Assembly (NCBI GenBank): GCA_031289315.1
Contig: JAITPR010000031.1
Coordinates: 32,452-96,451, forward strand
Length of the DNA: 64,000 nucleotides
From: Clostridiaceae bacterium
GTDB lineage: Bacteria > Bacillota > Clostridia > Christensenellales > CAG-917
Reading direction: 5' to 3'
In this document: positions 35,957-44,965 of the stretch, piece after piece
Layout: each line of letters opens with the position of its first letter
Position numbering within the stretch: position 1 is the first letter of the stretch
Translations under genes and position numbers: made by a program
The notes under the pieces: generated by a model
The model's input: the letters and a program-made list of their open reading frames with translations, nothing else
What the model was told of the DNA's origin: nothing
The model's database searches: none

Positions 35957-37489
35957 ATGGATATATCTACTTCGTTATACGAATACATGGTCGGATATTG
36001 CCCGGAACAGGGACATACCGCAATTTCGTGTAATGGTCGAAAGTGGTCTTTCGACGATTTTTTAAGAGAAATAGAGAGAGTTGCCGGCGCGCTTCAAAAG
36101 ATGGGAGTACGAAAGGGCGACAGTGTCGGGGTGTGTTTGCTTAATTCTCCCGCCGCTATTATTACCGTATATGCGATTAACCGTGCCGGCGGCATAGCCA
36201 ATATCATACACCCGAAAACTAATATACACAAGTTAAGAGAAATTCTTCACGGAACAAGAACGAGAATTGTTTTTGCTTCCTCTCTTTTGTTGTACAGTCA
36301 GATTAAGGCTTATGAGGGCATGGAGGTTGTTGCGTGCGGAATAGGTTCGTGGGCGTTGGCTTCGATCTTACGCGGTGTCAAGAGCTTTAAGCTGTTGCGC
36401 GGAGAATATAAGAGCGTGGCGATTGAGGGCGAAGACATAGCGGTGTACATGCATAGCGGAGGCACTACGGGAGTCCCTAAGACGGCGAAGCTTTCCAATA
36501 GGTCGTTGAACGCGCTTGTAATCAACCTTTTTTCCAGCATACCGAAGAGCTTTTCAAGTGCAGACGCAATGCTTGCGGTGCTTCCGATATTTCACGGCTT
36601 CGGCTTTGCGATAGGGATACACGCTCCGCTGTGTCAGCGTATGCGCGTGGTTCCGTGGATGCTGTTTAAAGCGAAAAAGCTAGCGGGCAAGGTCAAGCGT
36701 GAAAAAATCACGGTTATTCCCGCCATACCGCGAATGTTGCAGAAGTTGCTTGTGACGCCGAATTTCGGCGGGGCGGCGGTAAAGACCGTGACGGACGTGT
36801 TCTGCGGCGGCGACGCGCTTTCCGAGCGGGTCAAGGTCGAATTTGAGGAGCTGTTGAAAAAGAGCGGCGCTAACGCCCGCGTATGCAGAGGCTACGGACT
36901 TACGGAGATGAACAGCGTCTGCGTGCTTAACGTGGATGACACTCCCAATTCCATAGGCAAGCCTTTGAAGAACACGGAGGTGCGTGTACGCGACGACGAG
37001 GGCAACGACGTAAAGCTAGGCAATCTTTGGTTGTCCGGCGAAGCCATGATGTCCGGGTACTTAGAGCCGGATTGTAAGGCTATCGTCATTGAAGACGGTA
37101 AGCCGTGGTTAAACACCGGCGATATTGTGGAGACGGATGCCGCGGGTAATTTATTTTTTAAGGGACGCGCCAAGCGGCTTATTAAAATCAGCGGTATGAA
37201 TGTTTTCCCGTCCGAGATTGAGTCGGTTGCCAACGCCATGTCGTTTGTGGATAGCAGCGCGGCGGTGGAACGCAGAGTGAACGACAAGCCTTACATAGTG
37301 CTTTACATCACGCTGAAGGACAAGATGTTAGACGCGGCTGGAAGGGTGATGTCCGAATGTAAGGCGCAGCTTTCGCAGTGGCATGTGCCGACCGATGTCA
37401 TCGTACTTGAGGCTATGCCGATGACGAAGATGGGTAAAATAGACATCAACGCGCTTACCGAACAGGCAAATAAAAAATACGCCGACTAA
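35957..37489 (+). CDS. AMP-forming acyl-CoA synthetase-like ligase
   Basis: ANL-superfamily enzyme that would activate a carboxylic acid as acyl-AMP and pass it to CoA or another thiol. In 510 residues the P-loop-like motif HSGGTTGVPK (about 172-181), GYGLTE (about 315), the NTGDIV hinge region with FFKGRAKRLIKISG (about 400-413) and the late catalytic lysine in MTKMGKID (about 497) are complete. Overall layout fits fatty-acyl or aryl-acid CoA ligases rather than a peptide synthetase module; no carrier domain is attached. The start at 35957 gives the expected N-terminus and lies eight bases after the -10 box. Its position before glycerol-phosphate oxidoreductase genes suggests a lipid-related acid, but the substrate is inferred only from context. 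Confidence 0.85.
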   Translation: MDISTSLYEYMVGYCPEQGHTAISCNGRKWSFDDFLREIERVAGALQKMGVRKGDSVGVCLLNSPAAIITVYAINRAGGIANIIHPKTNIHKLREILHGTRTRIVFASSLLLYSQIKAYEGMEVVACGIGSWALASILRGVKSFKLLRGEYKSVAIEGEDIAVYMHSGGTTGVPKTAKLSNRSLNALVINLFSSIPKSFSSADAMLAVLPIFHGFGFAIGIHAPLCQRMRVVPWMLFKAKKLAGKVKREKITVIPAIPRMLQKLLVTPNFGGAAVKTVTDVFCGGDALSERVKVEFEELLKKSGANARVCRGYGLTEMNSVCVLNVDDTPNSIGKPLKNTEVRVRDDEGNDVKLGNLWLSGEAMMSGYLEPDCKAIVIEDGKPWLNTGDIVETDAAGNLFFKGRAKRLIKISGMNVFPSEIESVANAMSFVDSSAAVERRVNDKPYIVLYITLKDKMLDAAGRVMSECKAQLSQWHVPTDVIVLEAMPMTKMGKIDINALTEQANKKYAD

Positions 37490-37490
37490 G

Positions 37491-37508
37491 ACCCGACCGT
37501 AGTCGGGT
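37491..37508 (+). other. Small hairpin between ligase and GlpA-like genes
   Basis: ACCCGAC and GTCGGGT pair around CGTA directly after the ligase stop. No T-run follows, so it may stabilise or partly separate the messages rather than terminate. Confidence 0.45.
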
Positions 37509-37571
37509 GGAGCTTACGTCGTTATAAATTTCTTAAAGGAAGGGGCGGCAATCCGCTTTTTAGGGAGTTCA

Positions 37572-39329
37572 ATGAAGAACAAAGACATTAAAAAGATAAT
37601 TAAGGACGTGTGTCAGGTTTCGCCGGACATCAAAACGGAATTAAAGGACGGTTGCGTGGTCTTAAGCGGAGAGCTTGACGATTGGCAGACAATATACGAA
37701 GCGGGTGCGGCGGCGGCAAGCAAACGCTATTTAGGCGTTATTAACAATGTGCGCCTAAAGGGCAAAAGCGACGGCATACCCGTTCCCGACTTTTTCGACG
37801 AAGCCGCGGAAGGGCTTAAACCGGACGTATTGGTAATAGGCGGCGGTATAGTTGGCGCGGCGTGCGCGCGGGAACTGAAAAAATATAATCTTGACGTCTT
37901 GCTCACGGAAAAAAGTTACGACGTCGCGACGGGCGCTTCCGGCAGAAACGACGGTTGCGTACACGTCGGTATAGATTTACATAAGGGACAGCAAAAACTG
38001 ATTTACAATGGACGCGGTAACGCTATGTATGACGGGCTTTGTAAGGACCTTGATGTCGCGCTGGAAAAGAAAGGGCATATGATACTTTTCAAGAGCAATG
38101 CGGAGGGACGCTTCTTTTCCGCCTTGATGAAGCTGCGCGCTAAGCAGAACGGAATACCGGGCGTCAAATATTTGCCGCGTGAGGAAGCGTTGAAAATAGA
38201 AACGGGGCTTCCGTCGTGGTGTTCGGGGGTATTGTACATGCCTATAGGCGGCATAGTTTCCCCCTATAAGCTCACGGTTGCGCTTGCGGAAAACGCCGCG
38301 CAAAACGGCGCTAAAATTCTTCTTAATACCACCGTTTTGGGCATGAAAACCGAAAACGGAAAAATTGTTTCCGTCAAGACCAACCGCGGCACTATTTATC
38401 CGAAAGTCGTCATTAACGCGGCGGGCATTTACGCCGATAAAATAGCGGAGTTCGCCGATGACAGAACCTTTACCATTCACCCGCGCAAGGGTACCAACTT
38501 AATTTTAGATAAGAAACGGTTTGATTACGCCGTCACTTCCATAACCAAATCACCGTTTACAAAACTCAAAAATAATTTAGGCGGAGCCGAAAGCATGCTT
38601 GCTTCGGCGACATCGAAGTCGCACACAAAGGGCGGCGGCATAGTGCGTACCATAGACGGAAACGTACTCGTCGGTCCCAACGCGCGCGAAATTTTTGAAC
38701 GTGAGGATTACGCGACGGATAACGCCGACATAGATGAGATTATAAATAAGCAGAAGGCGACGGCGGAAAAGCTGACGCGCGGCGACGTGATAACCTATTT
38801 TTCGGGTACGCGCGCGGCGACCTACGAGGAAGATTTTGTAGTCCGCAAGGGAATACGTACCAAAAATATAATCGAAACGGCGGGTATACAGTCGCCCGGA
38901 ATAACCGCTGCGCCGGCAATTGCAGAGGACGCGGCTAAATGGGCGGCGGAAATGCTTAAAGCCGGAAAGAACCCGTCGTTTGACGGAATACGGCGCGGCG
39001 TGCCGCATTTGGCGCAAATGGACGCTATGGAGCGCGACGCACTCATAAAAAAGAACCCGGACTACGGCATTATAGTTTGCCGCTGTGAGGAAATAAGCAA
39101 GGGTGAGATTTTGGATGCGTTGAGAAGTCCGTTGCCCGCCGCGGGAACCGTAGACGGTATAAAGCGCCGTGTCCGTCCCGGCATGGGACGTTGTCAAGGA
39201 GGGTTCTGCATGCCATTGGTTGTCAAGATTATAGCCGACGAATTGGGAATCCCCGAAGCGGAAGTCACCAAAGCGGGGCGCGGCTCTTTATTGCTTTACG
39301 GAGATAAAAACGCCGAGGGGGTAAATTAA
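37572..39329 (+). CDS. GlpA-like FAD-dependent dehydrogenase with N-terminal BON domain
   Basis: Predicted anaerobic glycerol-3-phosphate dehydrogenase-type flavoprotein that would oxidise sn-glycerol-3-phosphate to DHAP. Of 585 residues, 1-63 resemble a BON domain (VVLSGELDDW, then GVINNVRLKG); residues 85-100 hold the FAD dinucleotide fold VIGGGIVGAA; GASGRNDGCVHVG is the flavin-contact segment. The C-terminal part is a BFD-like [2Fe-2S] domain with CRC near 503 and CQGGFC near 540. GlpA normally lacks a BON domain, so this fusion is unusual. A good AGGGAG site precedes the ATG. The next gene begins two bases after the stop. The acceptor is probably the GlpB-like partner; substrate is inferred from family. 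Confidence 0.87.
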   Translation: MKNKDIKKIIKDVCQVSPDIKTELKDGCVVLSGELDDWQTIYEAGAAAASKRYLGVINNVRLKGKSDGIPVPDFFDEAAEGLKPDVLVIGGGIVGAACARELKKYNLDVLLTEKSYDVATGASGRNDGCVHVGIDLHKGQQKLIYNGRGNAMYDGLCKDLDVALEKKGHMILFKSNAEGRFFSALMKLRAKQNGIPGVKYLPREEALKIETGLPSWCSGVLYMPIGGIVSPYKLTVALAENAAQNGAKILLNTTVLGMKTENGKIVSVKTNRGTIYPKVVINAAGIYADKIAEFADDRTFTIHPRKGTNLILDKKRFDYAVTSITKSPFTKLKNNLGGAESMLASATSKSHTKGGGIVRTIDGNVLVGPNAREIFEREDYATDNADIDEIINKQKATAEKLTRGDVITYFSGTRAATYEEDFVVRKGIRTKNIIETAGIQSPGITAAPAIAEDAAKWAAEMLKAGKNPSFDGIRRGVPHLAQMDAMERDALIKKNPDYGIIVCRCEEISKGEILDALRSPLPAAGTVDGIKRRVRPGMGRCQGGFCMPLVVKIIADELGIPEAEVTKAGRGSLLLYGDKNAEGVN

Positions 39330-39330
39330 T

Positions 39331-40599
39331 ATGACGGCATACGATGTTATAGTTATAGGCGGAGGTCCCGCCGGACTTGCCGCCGCCGTTTCCGCTTACG
39401 GCGAGGGCGCAAAGGTCTTGCTTATAGAAAGGGAAGCCAAATTGGGCGGTATTTTAAAGCAGTGCGTTCACGACGGGTTCGGGCTTATCGAGTTTAAAGA
39501 GAAGCTTACCGGTCCGGAATACGCCGGGCGTTTTATAGAGCAGGCGGCGGCGACCGGCGTGGAAACGCGGTTGCTTACCTTTGTTACAAAAATAGAAAAA
39601 ATCGCGGACGGGTTTGTCATTTCGCTTGTCGACAGAAGCGGAGTTTCCTCCGTAGCCGCGAAATCCATAGTGCTTGCCACCGGTTGCCGGGAGAGAACGG
39701 CAAGACAGGTCTTTATAGGGGGGACGCGCCCGGCGGGAATATTTACTGCGGGTACGACGCAACACTTCGTAAACCTGCGCGGTAAAATGCCTGTGAAAAA
39801 ATGCGTTATCTTAGGAAGCGGCGACATCGGGTTGATTATGGCGCGCCGCTTGTCCTTAGAGGGAGCCACGGTAGAGGGCGTTTACGAGGTAAAGAGTACC
39901 CCGTCCGGGCTTACGAGAAATATACATCAGTGTCTGTACGATTTCAACATTCCGCTACACCTTTCGACGACGGTTACGCGTTGCTTCGGCAATGACAGGT
40001 TGACGGCGGTGGAGGTCGCGGCGGTGGACGAAAAAATGCGCCCGATAAAGGGTACCGAAAGGATAATAGAATGCGACGCGCTCATTTTATCCGTCGGGCT
40101 TATACCGGAAAACGAGCTTGCCGAAAGCATTGATGTTGCTTTGGATAACCGCACAAGAGGTCCTATATGTGACCAAAATTGCATGACGTCGGTTCCCGGA
40201 GTTTTCAGCGCGGGTAACGCCTTGCACGTTCACGATCTTGTGGACTACGTTTCCGACTGTTCGCGCATAGCGGGTAAAAGTGCGGCGCGCTTTGCCAAAA
40301 CACAAAGCAAGCCGGAGCGCAAGCTTACCCAAGCCGCATTCGACAAGAACTTCCTTTACGTCGTGCCTCAAACCGTGGACTTGAATTCCGACCTTTCCGC
40401 CGTAAGCGTATATTTCCGTTCCGGCTATGATATGAAGGCGCGCTTTGTGGTGCGTGTCAACGGAAAAGAGGTTTTTTCAAAGCGGTATTCCGTGTTAAAA
40501 CCACCGGAAATGGAAAAAGTGGTTTTAAACCTTGCAGAAGCGTTAAAGGACGGCGGTAAGCCCGAGTTCGCGCTTGAAGACGTAACGAAGCTTGGCTAA
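39331..40599 (+). CDS. GlpB-like NAD(P)/FAD-dependent oxidoreductase
   Basis: Flavoprotein of 422 residues with two dinucleotide folds: GGGPAGLAAA near residues 9-18 for FAD and LGSGDIGLIMARRL near 161 for NAD(P)H, in the thioredoxin-reductase-like arrangement. The ATGCRERTARQ segment has a cysteine but no CxxC redox pair. A beta-rich C-terminal stretch (about 340-422) is typical of the proteins that sit beside GlpA and DUF1667 in anaerobes. It is likely the electron-transfer partner of the preceding dehydrogenase. The genes are separated by one base, so they are co-translated. Confidence 0.87.
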   Translation: MTAYDVIVIGGGPAGLAAAVSAYGEGAKVLLIEREAKLGGILKQCVHDGFGLIEFKEKLTGPEYAGRFIEQAAATGVETRLLTFVTKIEKIADGFVISLVDRSGVSSVAAKSIVLATGCRERTARQVFIGGTRPAGIFTAGTTQHFVNLRGKMPVKKCVILGSGDIGLIMARRLSLEGATVEGVYEVKSTPSGLTRNIHQCLYDFNIPLHLSTTVTRCFGNDRLTAVEVAAVDEKMRPIKGTERIIECDALILSVGLIPENELAESIDVALDNRTRGPICDQNCMTSVPGVFSAGNALHVHDLVDYVSDCSRIAGKSAARFAKTQSKPERKLTQAAFDKNFLYVVPQTVDLNSDLSAVSVYFRSGYDMKARFVVRVNGKEVFSKRYSVLKPPEMEKVVLNLAEALKDGGKPEFALEDVTKLG

Positions 40600-40692
40600 G
40601 GGTTTTTTATAGACTACCTCTTTAAAATCGCCCGTTTGAAAACGGCGGTACGGCGGTTTGAAAAATATTTTTTAAACCGGGAGTATTTAGAT

Positions 40693-41043
40693 ATGAAAGA
40701 ATTTGTTTGCATAGTGTGTCCCAATAGCTGTAAGCTGACGGTGGACGACGATTTAAAAATAACCGGCGCCAAATGCAAAAGAGGCGACGATTTTGCCGTA
40801 AAGGAAATGACATCTCCCGTGCGTTCCGTTACATCCACCGTGAGGACGGTGTTTGCGGAAATGCCGTTGCTTCCCGTAAAAACCGCTTCGGAGGTTCCCA
40901 AAAACAAGATTTTTGACGTCATGCGCGCGCTTGCCGGCGTGACGGTTGATAAGCCGTTGAAAACCGGCGATGTGGTTTTGACCGATGTCGCGGGTACGGG
41001 TGTAAATGTGGTTTCCACGTCTTCCGTTATTATAGACGGGTGA
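40693..41043 (+). CDS. DUF1667 small cysteine-motif protein
   Basis: A 116-residue protein with CIVCPNSC near the N-terminus and a third cysteine in GAKCKRGDDFA, a pattern that could hold an iron-sulfur cluster or zinc. DUF1667 proteins usually follow GlpA- and GlpB-like genes and are presumed to be a third part of an anaerobic glycerol-3-phosphate dehydrogenase. The ATG at 40693 is chosen because GGGAG lies nine bases before it and the cysteine motif normally starts the family; the longer frame from 40636 adds unrelated residues. Confidence 0.85.
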   Translation: MKEFVCIVCPNSCKLTVDDDLKITGAKCKRGDDFAVKEMTSPVRSVTSTVRTVFAEMPLLPVKTASEVPKNKIFDVMRALAGVTVDKPLKTGDVVLTDVAGTGVNVVSTSSVIIDG

Positions 41044-41413
41044 AATCCGTTATAATAAACGTCTAAAAGCCGCATTATTTCGTTATAATAAACGCCGGAA
41101 ATTCGCGGCTTGAAAGCCTCCCAAAATTTAATTAGGGCGTGTCAATACACAGTAGATAAGCCGTATGTTGACGGTGCGTACCGCGTAGAAAATAAACAAA
41201 ATGTGTTTACACACCACTGATAAAGCCATAAGACACGCGTTTATCGCGGGGGAGTATGCCGTTGCCGCAGTCCGCACAAAGAGATTTACTCTTGCTTTTA
41301 GGCGGTCGCATCCGGTTTTTAAAAAATAGTTCATGTTATACTTGAAAAAGTATAGATTCTATGTAATAATATAGAGGCGGCATTGCCGCAAACATCGGAT
41401 AAGGGAGAAAAAT
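41044..41413. other. 370-bp region between DUF1667 and FGGY genes
   Basis: No gene is seen. Two copies of CGTTATAATAAACG (41048-41061, 41081-41094) are spaced 33 bp. AGCCGC and GCGGCT flank the second copy and could form a weak hairpin. The downstream end holds the FGGY promoter and overlapping palindrome. Confidence 0.55.
41338..41370 (+). promoter_or_regulatory. FGGY-kinase promoter with overlapping palindrome
   Basis: TTGAAA (41342-41347) and AATAAT (41365-41370) are 17 bp apart, with TG just before the -10 box. ATACTTGAAAAAGTAT (41338-41353) is an inverted repeat covering the -35 box, so a repressor bound there would block the promoter. Confidence 0.5.
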
Positions 41414-42991
41414 ATGAATACAAACGGAAATGCTCAAGCGGAGAAACAGGTGCCGTACGCGTTAGCCATCGACTTCGGCACACAAAGTGTTCGCGCAATC
41501 ATATTTGACGCGAGCGGCAACACCAAAGGAAAGCTGAAGCTTCCCTTTGAACAGCCGTATTTTTCGTTAAAGCCAAATTGGGCGGAGCAGTACGCCGAAT
41601 TTTATTGGGAAAAGCTTTGCGAGGCTACAAACGGATTGAAGGCAGCCGTGCCGGATGCTTTTGCCAAAATAGGAGCCGTTGCGGTTACGACGGTACGCGA
41701 CACCTTGACTTGCGTGGACGAAAAGGGCGAGGCTTTAAGACCTTTTATTCTTTGGTTGGACGAGAGAAAGCACGGAAGTGTGAGCGATTTTCCGCTTTCT
41801 AAGCGCCTAATTTTTGCGGCGGTGGGCATGTTGGAAACGGTCACGGAGTTGCGTCAACTTTCAAAATGCAATTGGATTTGCGCGAACGAGCCGGAGATAT
41901 GGGCAAAGACATACAAGTACGTACAGCTTTCGGGTTATATCAACGGCAAGCTGAGTGGCAAAATAGTAGATTCGGTTGCTTCGCAGATAGGACACATTCC
42001 GTTTGACTACAAGAAAAAGACGTGGCAGAGCAAGAGCGCGCTTACGGCGTGTCTTTACGACCTTGAGCCGCGCATGAATATAGACCTTGTTCCGTCCGGC
42101 TCATTGATCGGCGGTATAACGGCGAAAGCCGCCGCCGAAACCGGTATTCCGGAGGGTACTCCCCTGATTGCGGCGGGTTCGGACAAGGGCTGTGAAACGT
42201 TGGGCAGCGGTACTATCGGCGACGGCGTGGCGTCCATAAGCTTCGGCACGACGTCTACGGTTCAGATTTCCACCTTGAAATACGTGGAGCCGCGCCCCTT
42301 TATTCCCGCATATCCGGCGGTCATCGACAACATGTATAACCCCGAATTGGAGATTTACCGCGGTTTTTGGATGATCAGTTGGTATAAAAACAACTTTGCC
42401 TCCAACGAGGAAAAGCGCGCTATAGATTTAGGTTTGTCCGTAGAGCAGTTGTTGGACGACATGCTGGACGAAACTCCGGCGGGCAACCACGGCTTAGTAT
42501 TGCAGCCGTTTTGGTCACCGGGCATAACCACCCCGGGGGCAAAGGGCGCGATTATAGGCTTTTCGGATATACACACCAAGGCGCACCTATACCGCGCCAT
42601 TATAGAGGGTATCGGCTTCGGACTTTTGGACGGCATGAAGGTGCTTGAAAAGGCGTCCGGTTATAAAGTAAAGCGCGTTATGGCGTCCGGCGGCGGTTCG
42701 GCAAGCGCAAAGGTTTGCCAAACTATGGCTGATATTTTCGGCGTGCCGGTTCAAAAGACGCAAACATATGAAAATTCCGCATTAGGCGCGGCGCTTGCCG
42801 CCTATAAGGGTTTAGGCGTGTTCAAAACCTACGAGGACGCGGTTGCCGCAATGGTACGCGTGACGGAGGAATATACGCCCGACCTGGAAAATCATAAGCT
42901 TTATTCGGCGATATTCAACGACGTTTACAGCAAGATGTATCCTTCGTTGAAGGGCTTGTTTAAGAATATCCGCCGAATTAATAAGCAATAA
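41414..42991 (+). CDS. FGGY-family carbohydrate kinase
   Basis: ATP-dependent kinase of the glycerol kinase/xylulokinase family, 525 residues. The phosphate-binding loops are seen as D20-FGTQSVRA and SFGTTSTVQ (about residue 275), the sugar-site acid in LWLDER (about 113-118), and the adenosine motif ASGGGSASAK (about 420). It is longer than typical glycerol kinase and lacks the usual GlpK signatures, so the exact polyol or sugar is unclear. GGGAG lies close before the ATG. Its place between glycerol-3-phosphate oxidoreductase genes and an alkyl-DHAP-synthase-like gene argues for a triose or glycerol-like substrate, but this is inference. Confidence 0.88.
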   Translation: MNTNGNAQAEKQVPYALAIDFGTQSVRAIIFDASGNTKGKLKLPFEQPYFSLKPNWAEQYAEFYWEKLCEATNGLKAAVPDAFAKIGAVAVTTVRDTLTCVDEKGEALRPFILWLDERKHGSVSDFPLSKRLIFAAVGMLETVTELRQLSKCNWICANEPEIWAKTYKYVQLSGYINGKLSGKIVDSVASQIGHIPFDYKKKTWQSKSALTACLYDLEPRMNIDLVPSGSLIGGITAKAAAETGIPEGTPLIAAGSDKGCETLGSGTIGDGVASISFGTTSTVQISTLKYVEPRPFIPAYPAVIDNMYNPELEIYRGFWMISWYKNNFASNEEKRAIDLGLSVEQLLDDMLDETPAGNHGLVLQPFWSPGITTPGAKGAIIGFSDIHTKAHLYRAIIEGIGFGLLDGMKVLEKASGYKVKRVMASGGGSASAKVCQTMADIFGVPVQKTQTYENSALGAALAAYKGLGVFKTYEDAVAAMVRVTEEYTPDLENHKLYSAIFNDVYSKMYPSLKGLFKNIRRINKQ

Positions 42992-43205
42992 CGGTAAAAC
43001 GGGGATTTAAAAAACCGCAAAAAACCGTCTAAAAACCGCTGAAAAGCCGTTAAAAAGCTGTTGAAAAACCGTTATTGAGCCGGCACCAATTTCTCCAAAG
43101 CCGCTAAAAGCTACCAGGGGAAGCTGTTGAAAACCGCTCAAAACCGCTAAAAACCGGCAAAAAGCCTGCTAAAAAACCGGCTAAAAACCGCTAAAAAACC
43201 GCTAA
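42992..43205. repeat. Degenerate AAAACCGCT repeats
   Basis: The gap before the FAD-oxidoreductase gene is built largely from about 16 irregular copies of a 10-12 bp unit close to GCTAAAAACC, densest at 43130-43205. It has stops in all plus frames and no coding sign. Confidence 0.75.
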
Positions 43206-43276
43206 AAATTAATAAAAAATTTTACTTGCCGTGAGCAAGAATAGCAACGCGTAGGCGTTGCCGGAGGGAAAATATT

Positions 43277-44965
43277 ATGGCACATCATCCTTACAAGGAC
43301 TTTAGTCCGAACTGGTATACCGAGAAATCGCCGGAGAAATCCTATCGTTCGATATTTAAGTGGGGCGACCCCGCGGCGTATAAAATTCCGCGCGAGGCGC
43401 TGTACAAGCTTTTAAAGGAACGCTGCGGTTTTGACGACGACTACTGCAAGGAAAGAAAATTTGTCGGTTTAGACGAGGTCGACATAGAAATTGCACCGTC
43501 GCTTACGGCGGAGGAAATTGCCGCTTTAAAGGCATGTGTCGGCGGCGCCGCGACGGAGGATACATATACGCGCCTTGCCGTTTCTTATGGGCAGACAATG
43601 CTTGACTTGCTTAGGTTAAGACGTAAGCAAATAGAGGGCTTGACCGACTTAGTTCTTTATCCGTCCACTACGGCGGAGGTGGAAAAAATCGTGACCTTCT
43701 GCGACACCAACAAAATTGGCGTTTACGTATACGGCGGCGGTTCCAGCGTCACTTGCGGCGTTGAACCTAAGGTTAAGCGTTGTGTCACCATAGACACGAG
43801 AAAAAATCTTGCAAAGGTAATAAAGTTTAGTAAATTAAATCAAGCCGTTACGGTTCAGCCCGGCATGACCGGTCCGAATTTGGAGAAGTACCTAAATAAC
43901 CCCGACAATTTTGAGGGGCAAGCGTACACCTTAGGACACTTTCCGCAGTCCTTCGAATACTCATGTGTAGGCGGTTGGGTGGTTACGCGCGGCGCGGGAC
44001 AGAATTCCACCTTTTACGGCAAAATAGAGGATATGGTGCTTTCGCAGACATATGTCACGCCGATAGGTACCTTTACAACGGACTCTTCGCCGCGCAAGGC
44101 GACCGGTCCCGATATAAACCACATCATGATGGGCAGTGAGGGCGCCTTCGGTATTCTTACCGAGGTTACGCTCTACGTCCACAAGCTTTCCGCGAAGCAC
44201 AAGAAATTTTCCTTTATGTTCCGTGATTTTGAGAGCGGTACGGCGGCACTGCGTGAGGTGATGCAGTCCGATAACGGCTATCCCTCCGTTTTCCGTATTT
44301 CCGACCCCGAAGAAACGGAAATCGCATTTCACCTTTACGGCGTCGCGGGGACTCCGTTGGAAACGCTGTTGAAGGCGCGCGGCTATAAAATGGGAGAGGC
44401 GTGTTTGATGTTAGGCTTTACGGACGGCGCGCCGGGCTTGCAACGCAACATAGTGAACGCCGTGAAGCGCATAGCCCACAAGCACGGAGGGATGTCGCTT
44501 ACCGGTTATGTGACCTCCATGTGGGAGAAGGGACGCTTTTCCGACCCGTATATGCGTGATAACGCGCAAGACTTCGGCATCATAATCGACACCTTGGAGT
44601 GCGCGGTTAACTGGGAAAACCTTTCCGCCGTACATAAATACGTGCGCAAATTCGTCAAGTCGCGTCCCGGTACGATATGTACCACGCATATGTCGCACTG
44701 CTATCCGGCGGGCGCGAACCTCTACTTCATATGGATGATGAAGGAGGACAATACCATAGAGGAATTTAAGGCATTCCACGGCGGTATCCTAAACGCCATT
44801 CACGAGTCGGGCGCGTCGATGTCGCACCACCACGGAATAGGAAAGCTTTTTGCGCCGTATAATGCAAGGAGTTTGGGCGAAGCGCAAATGGATATTTTGC
44901 GCACGTTGAAGAACCACTTCGACCCAAACGGCATTCTTAACCCCGGCGGCACCTTAGGTCTTTAA
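43277..44965 (+). CDS. FAD-binding oxidoreductase, alkyl-DHAP synthase-like
   Basis: Vanillyl-alcohol-oxidase-family flavoprotein of 562 residues. An N-terminal segment with SIFKWGDP and IPREAL resembles the RWG region of alkyldihydroxyacetonephosphate synthase. The FAD-binding PCMH domain shows PSTTAEVEKIV and YGGGSSVTCGVEP (about 135-162). The C-terminal domain has HMSHCYPAGANLY and the triple-histidine SHHHGIGK (about 516-523), a hallmark of AGPS, then DPNGILNPGG. AGPS swaps the acyl group of acyl-DHAP for a fatty alcohol, forming the ether bond. A D-lactate- or glycolate-oxidase-like role is possible, but those lack the HHH run. AGGGAAAAT precedes the ATG. Confidence 0.85.
   Translation: MAHHPYKDFSPNWYTEKSPEKSYRSIFKWGDPAAYKIPREALYKLLKERCGFDDDYCKERKFVGLDEVDIEIAPSLTAEEIAALKACVGGAATEDTYTRLAVSYGQTMLDLLRLRRKQIEGLTDLVLYPSTTAEVEKIVTFCDTNKIGVYVYGGGSSVTCGVEPKVKRCVTIDTRKNLAKVIKFSKLNQAVTVQPGMTGPNLEKYLNNPDNFEGQAYTLGHFPQSFEYSCVGGWVVTRGAGQNSTFYGKIEDMVLSQTYVTPIGTFTTDSSPRKATGPDINHIMMGSEGAFGILTEVTLYVHKLSAKHKKFSFMFRDFESGTAALREVMQSDNGYPSVFRISDPEETEIAFHLYGVAGTPLETLLKARGYKMGEACLMLGFTDGAPGLQRNIVNAVKRIAHKHGGMSLTGYVTSMWEKGRFSDPYMRDNAQDFGIIIDTLECAVNWENLSAVHKYVRKFVKSRPGTICTTHMSHCYPAGANLYFIWMMKEDNTIEEFKAFHGGILNAIHESGASMSHHHGIGKLFAPYNARSLGEAQMDILRTLKNHFDPNGILNPGGTLGL

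Noticed and set aside
42992..43205. CRISPR array
   Set aside because: The repeated unit is only 10-12 bp, irregular, and lacks unique spacers of regular length or cas genes.
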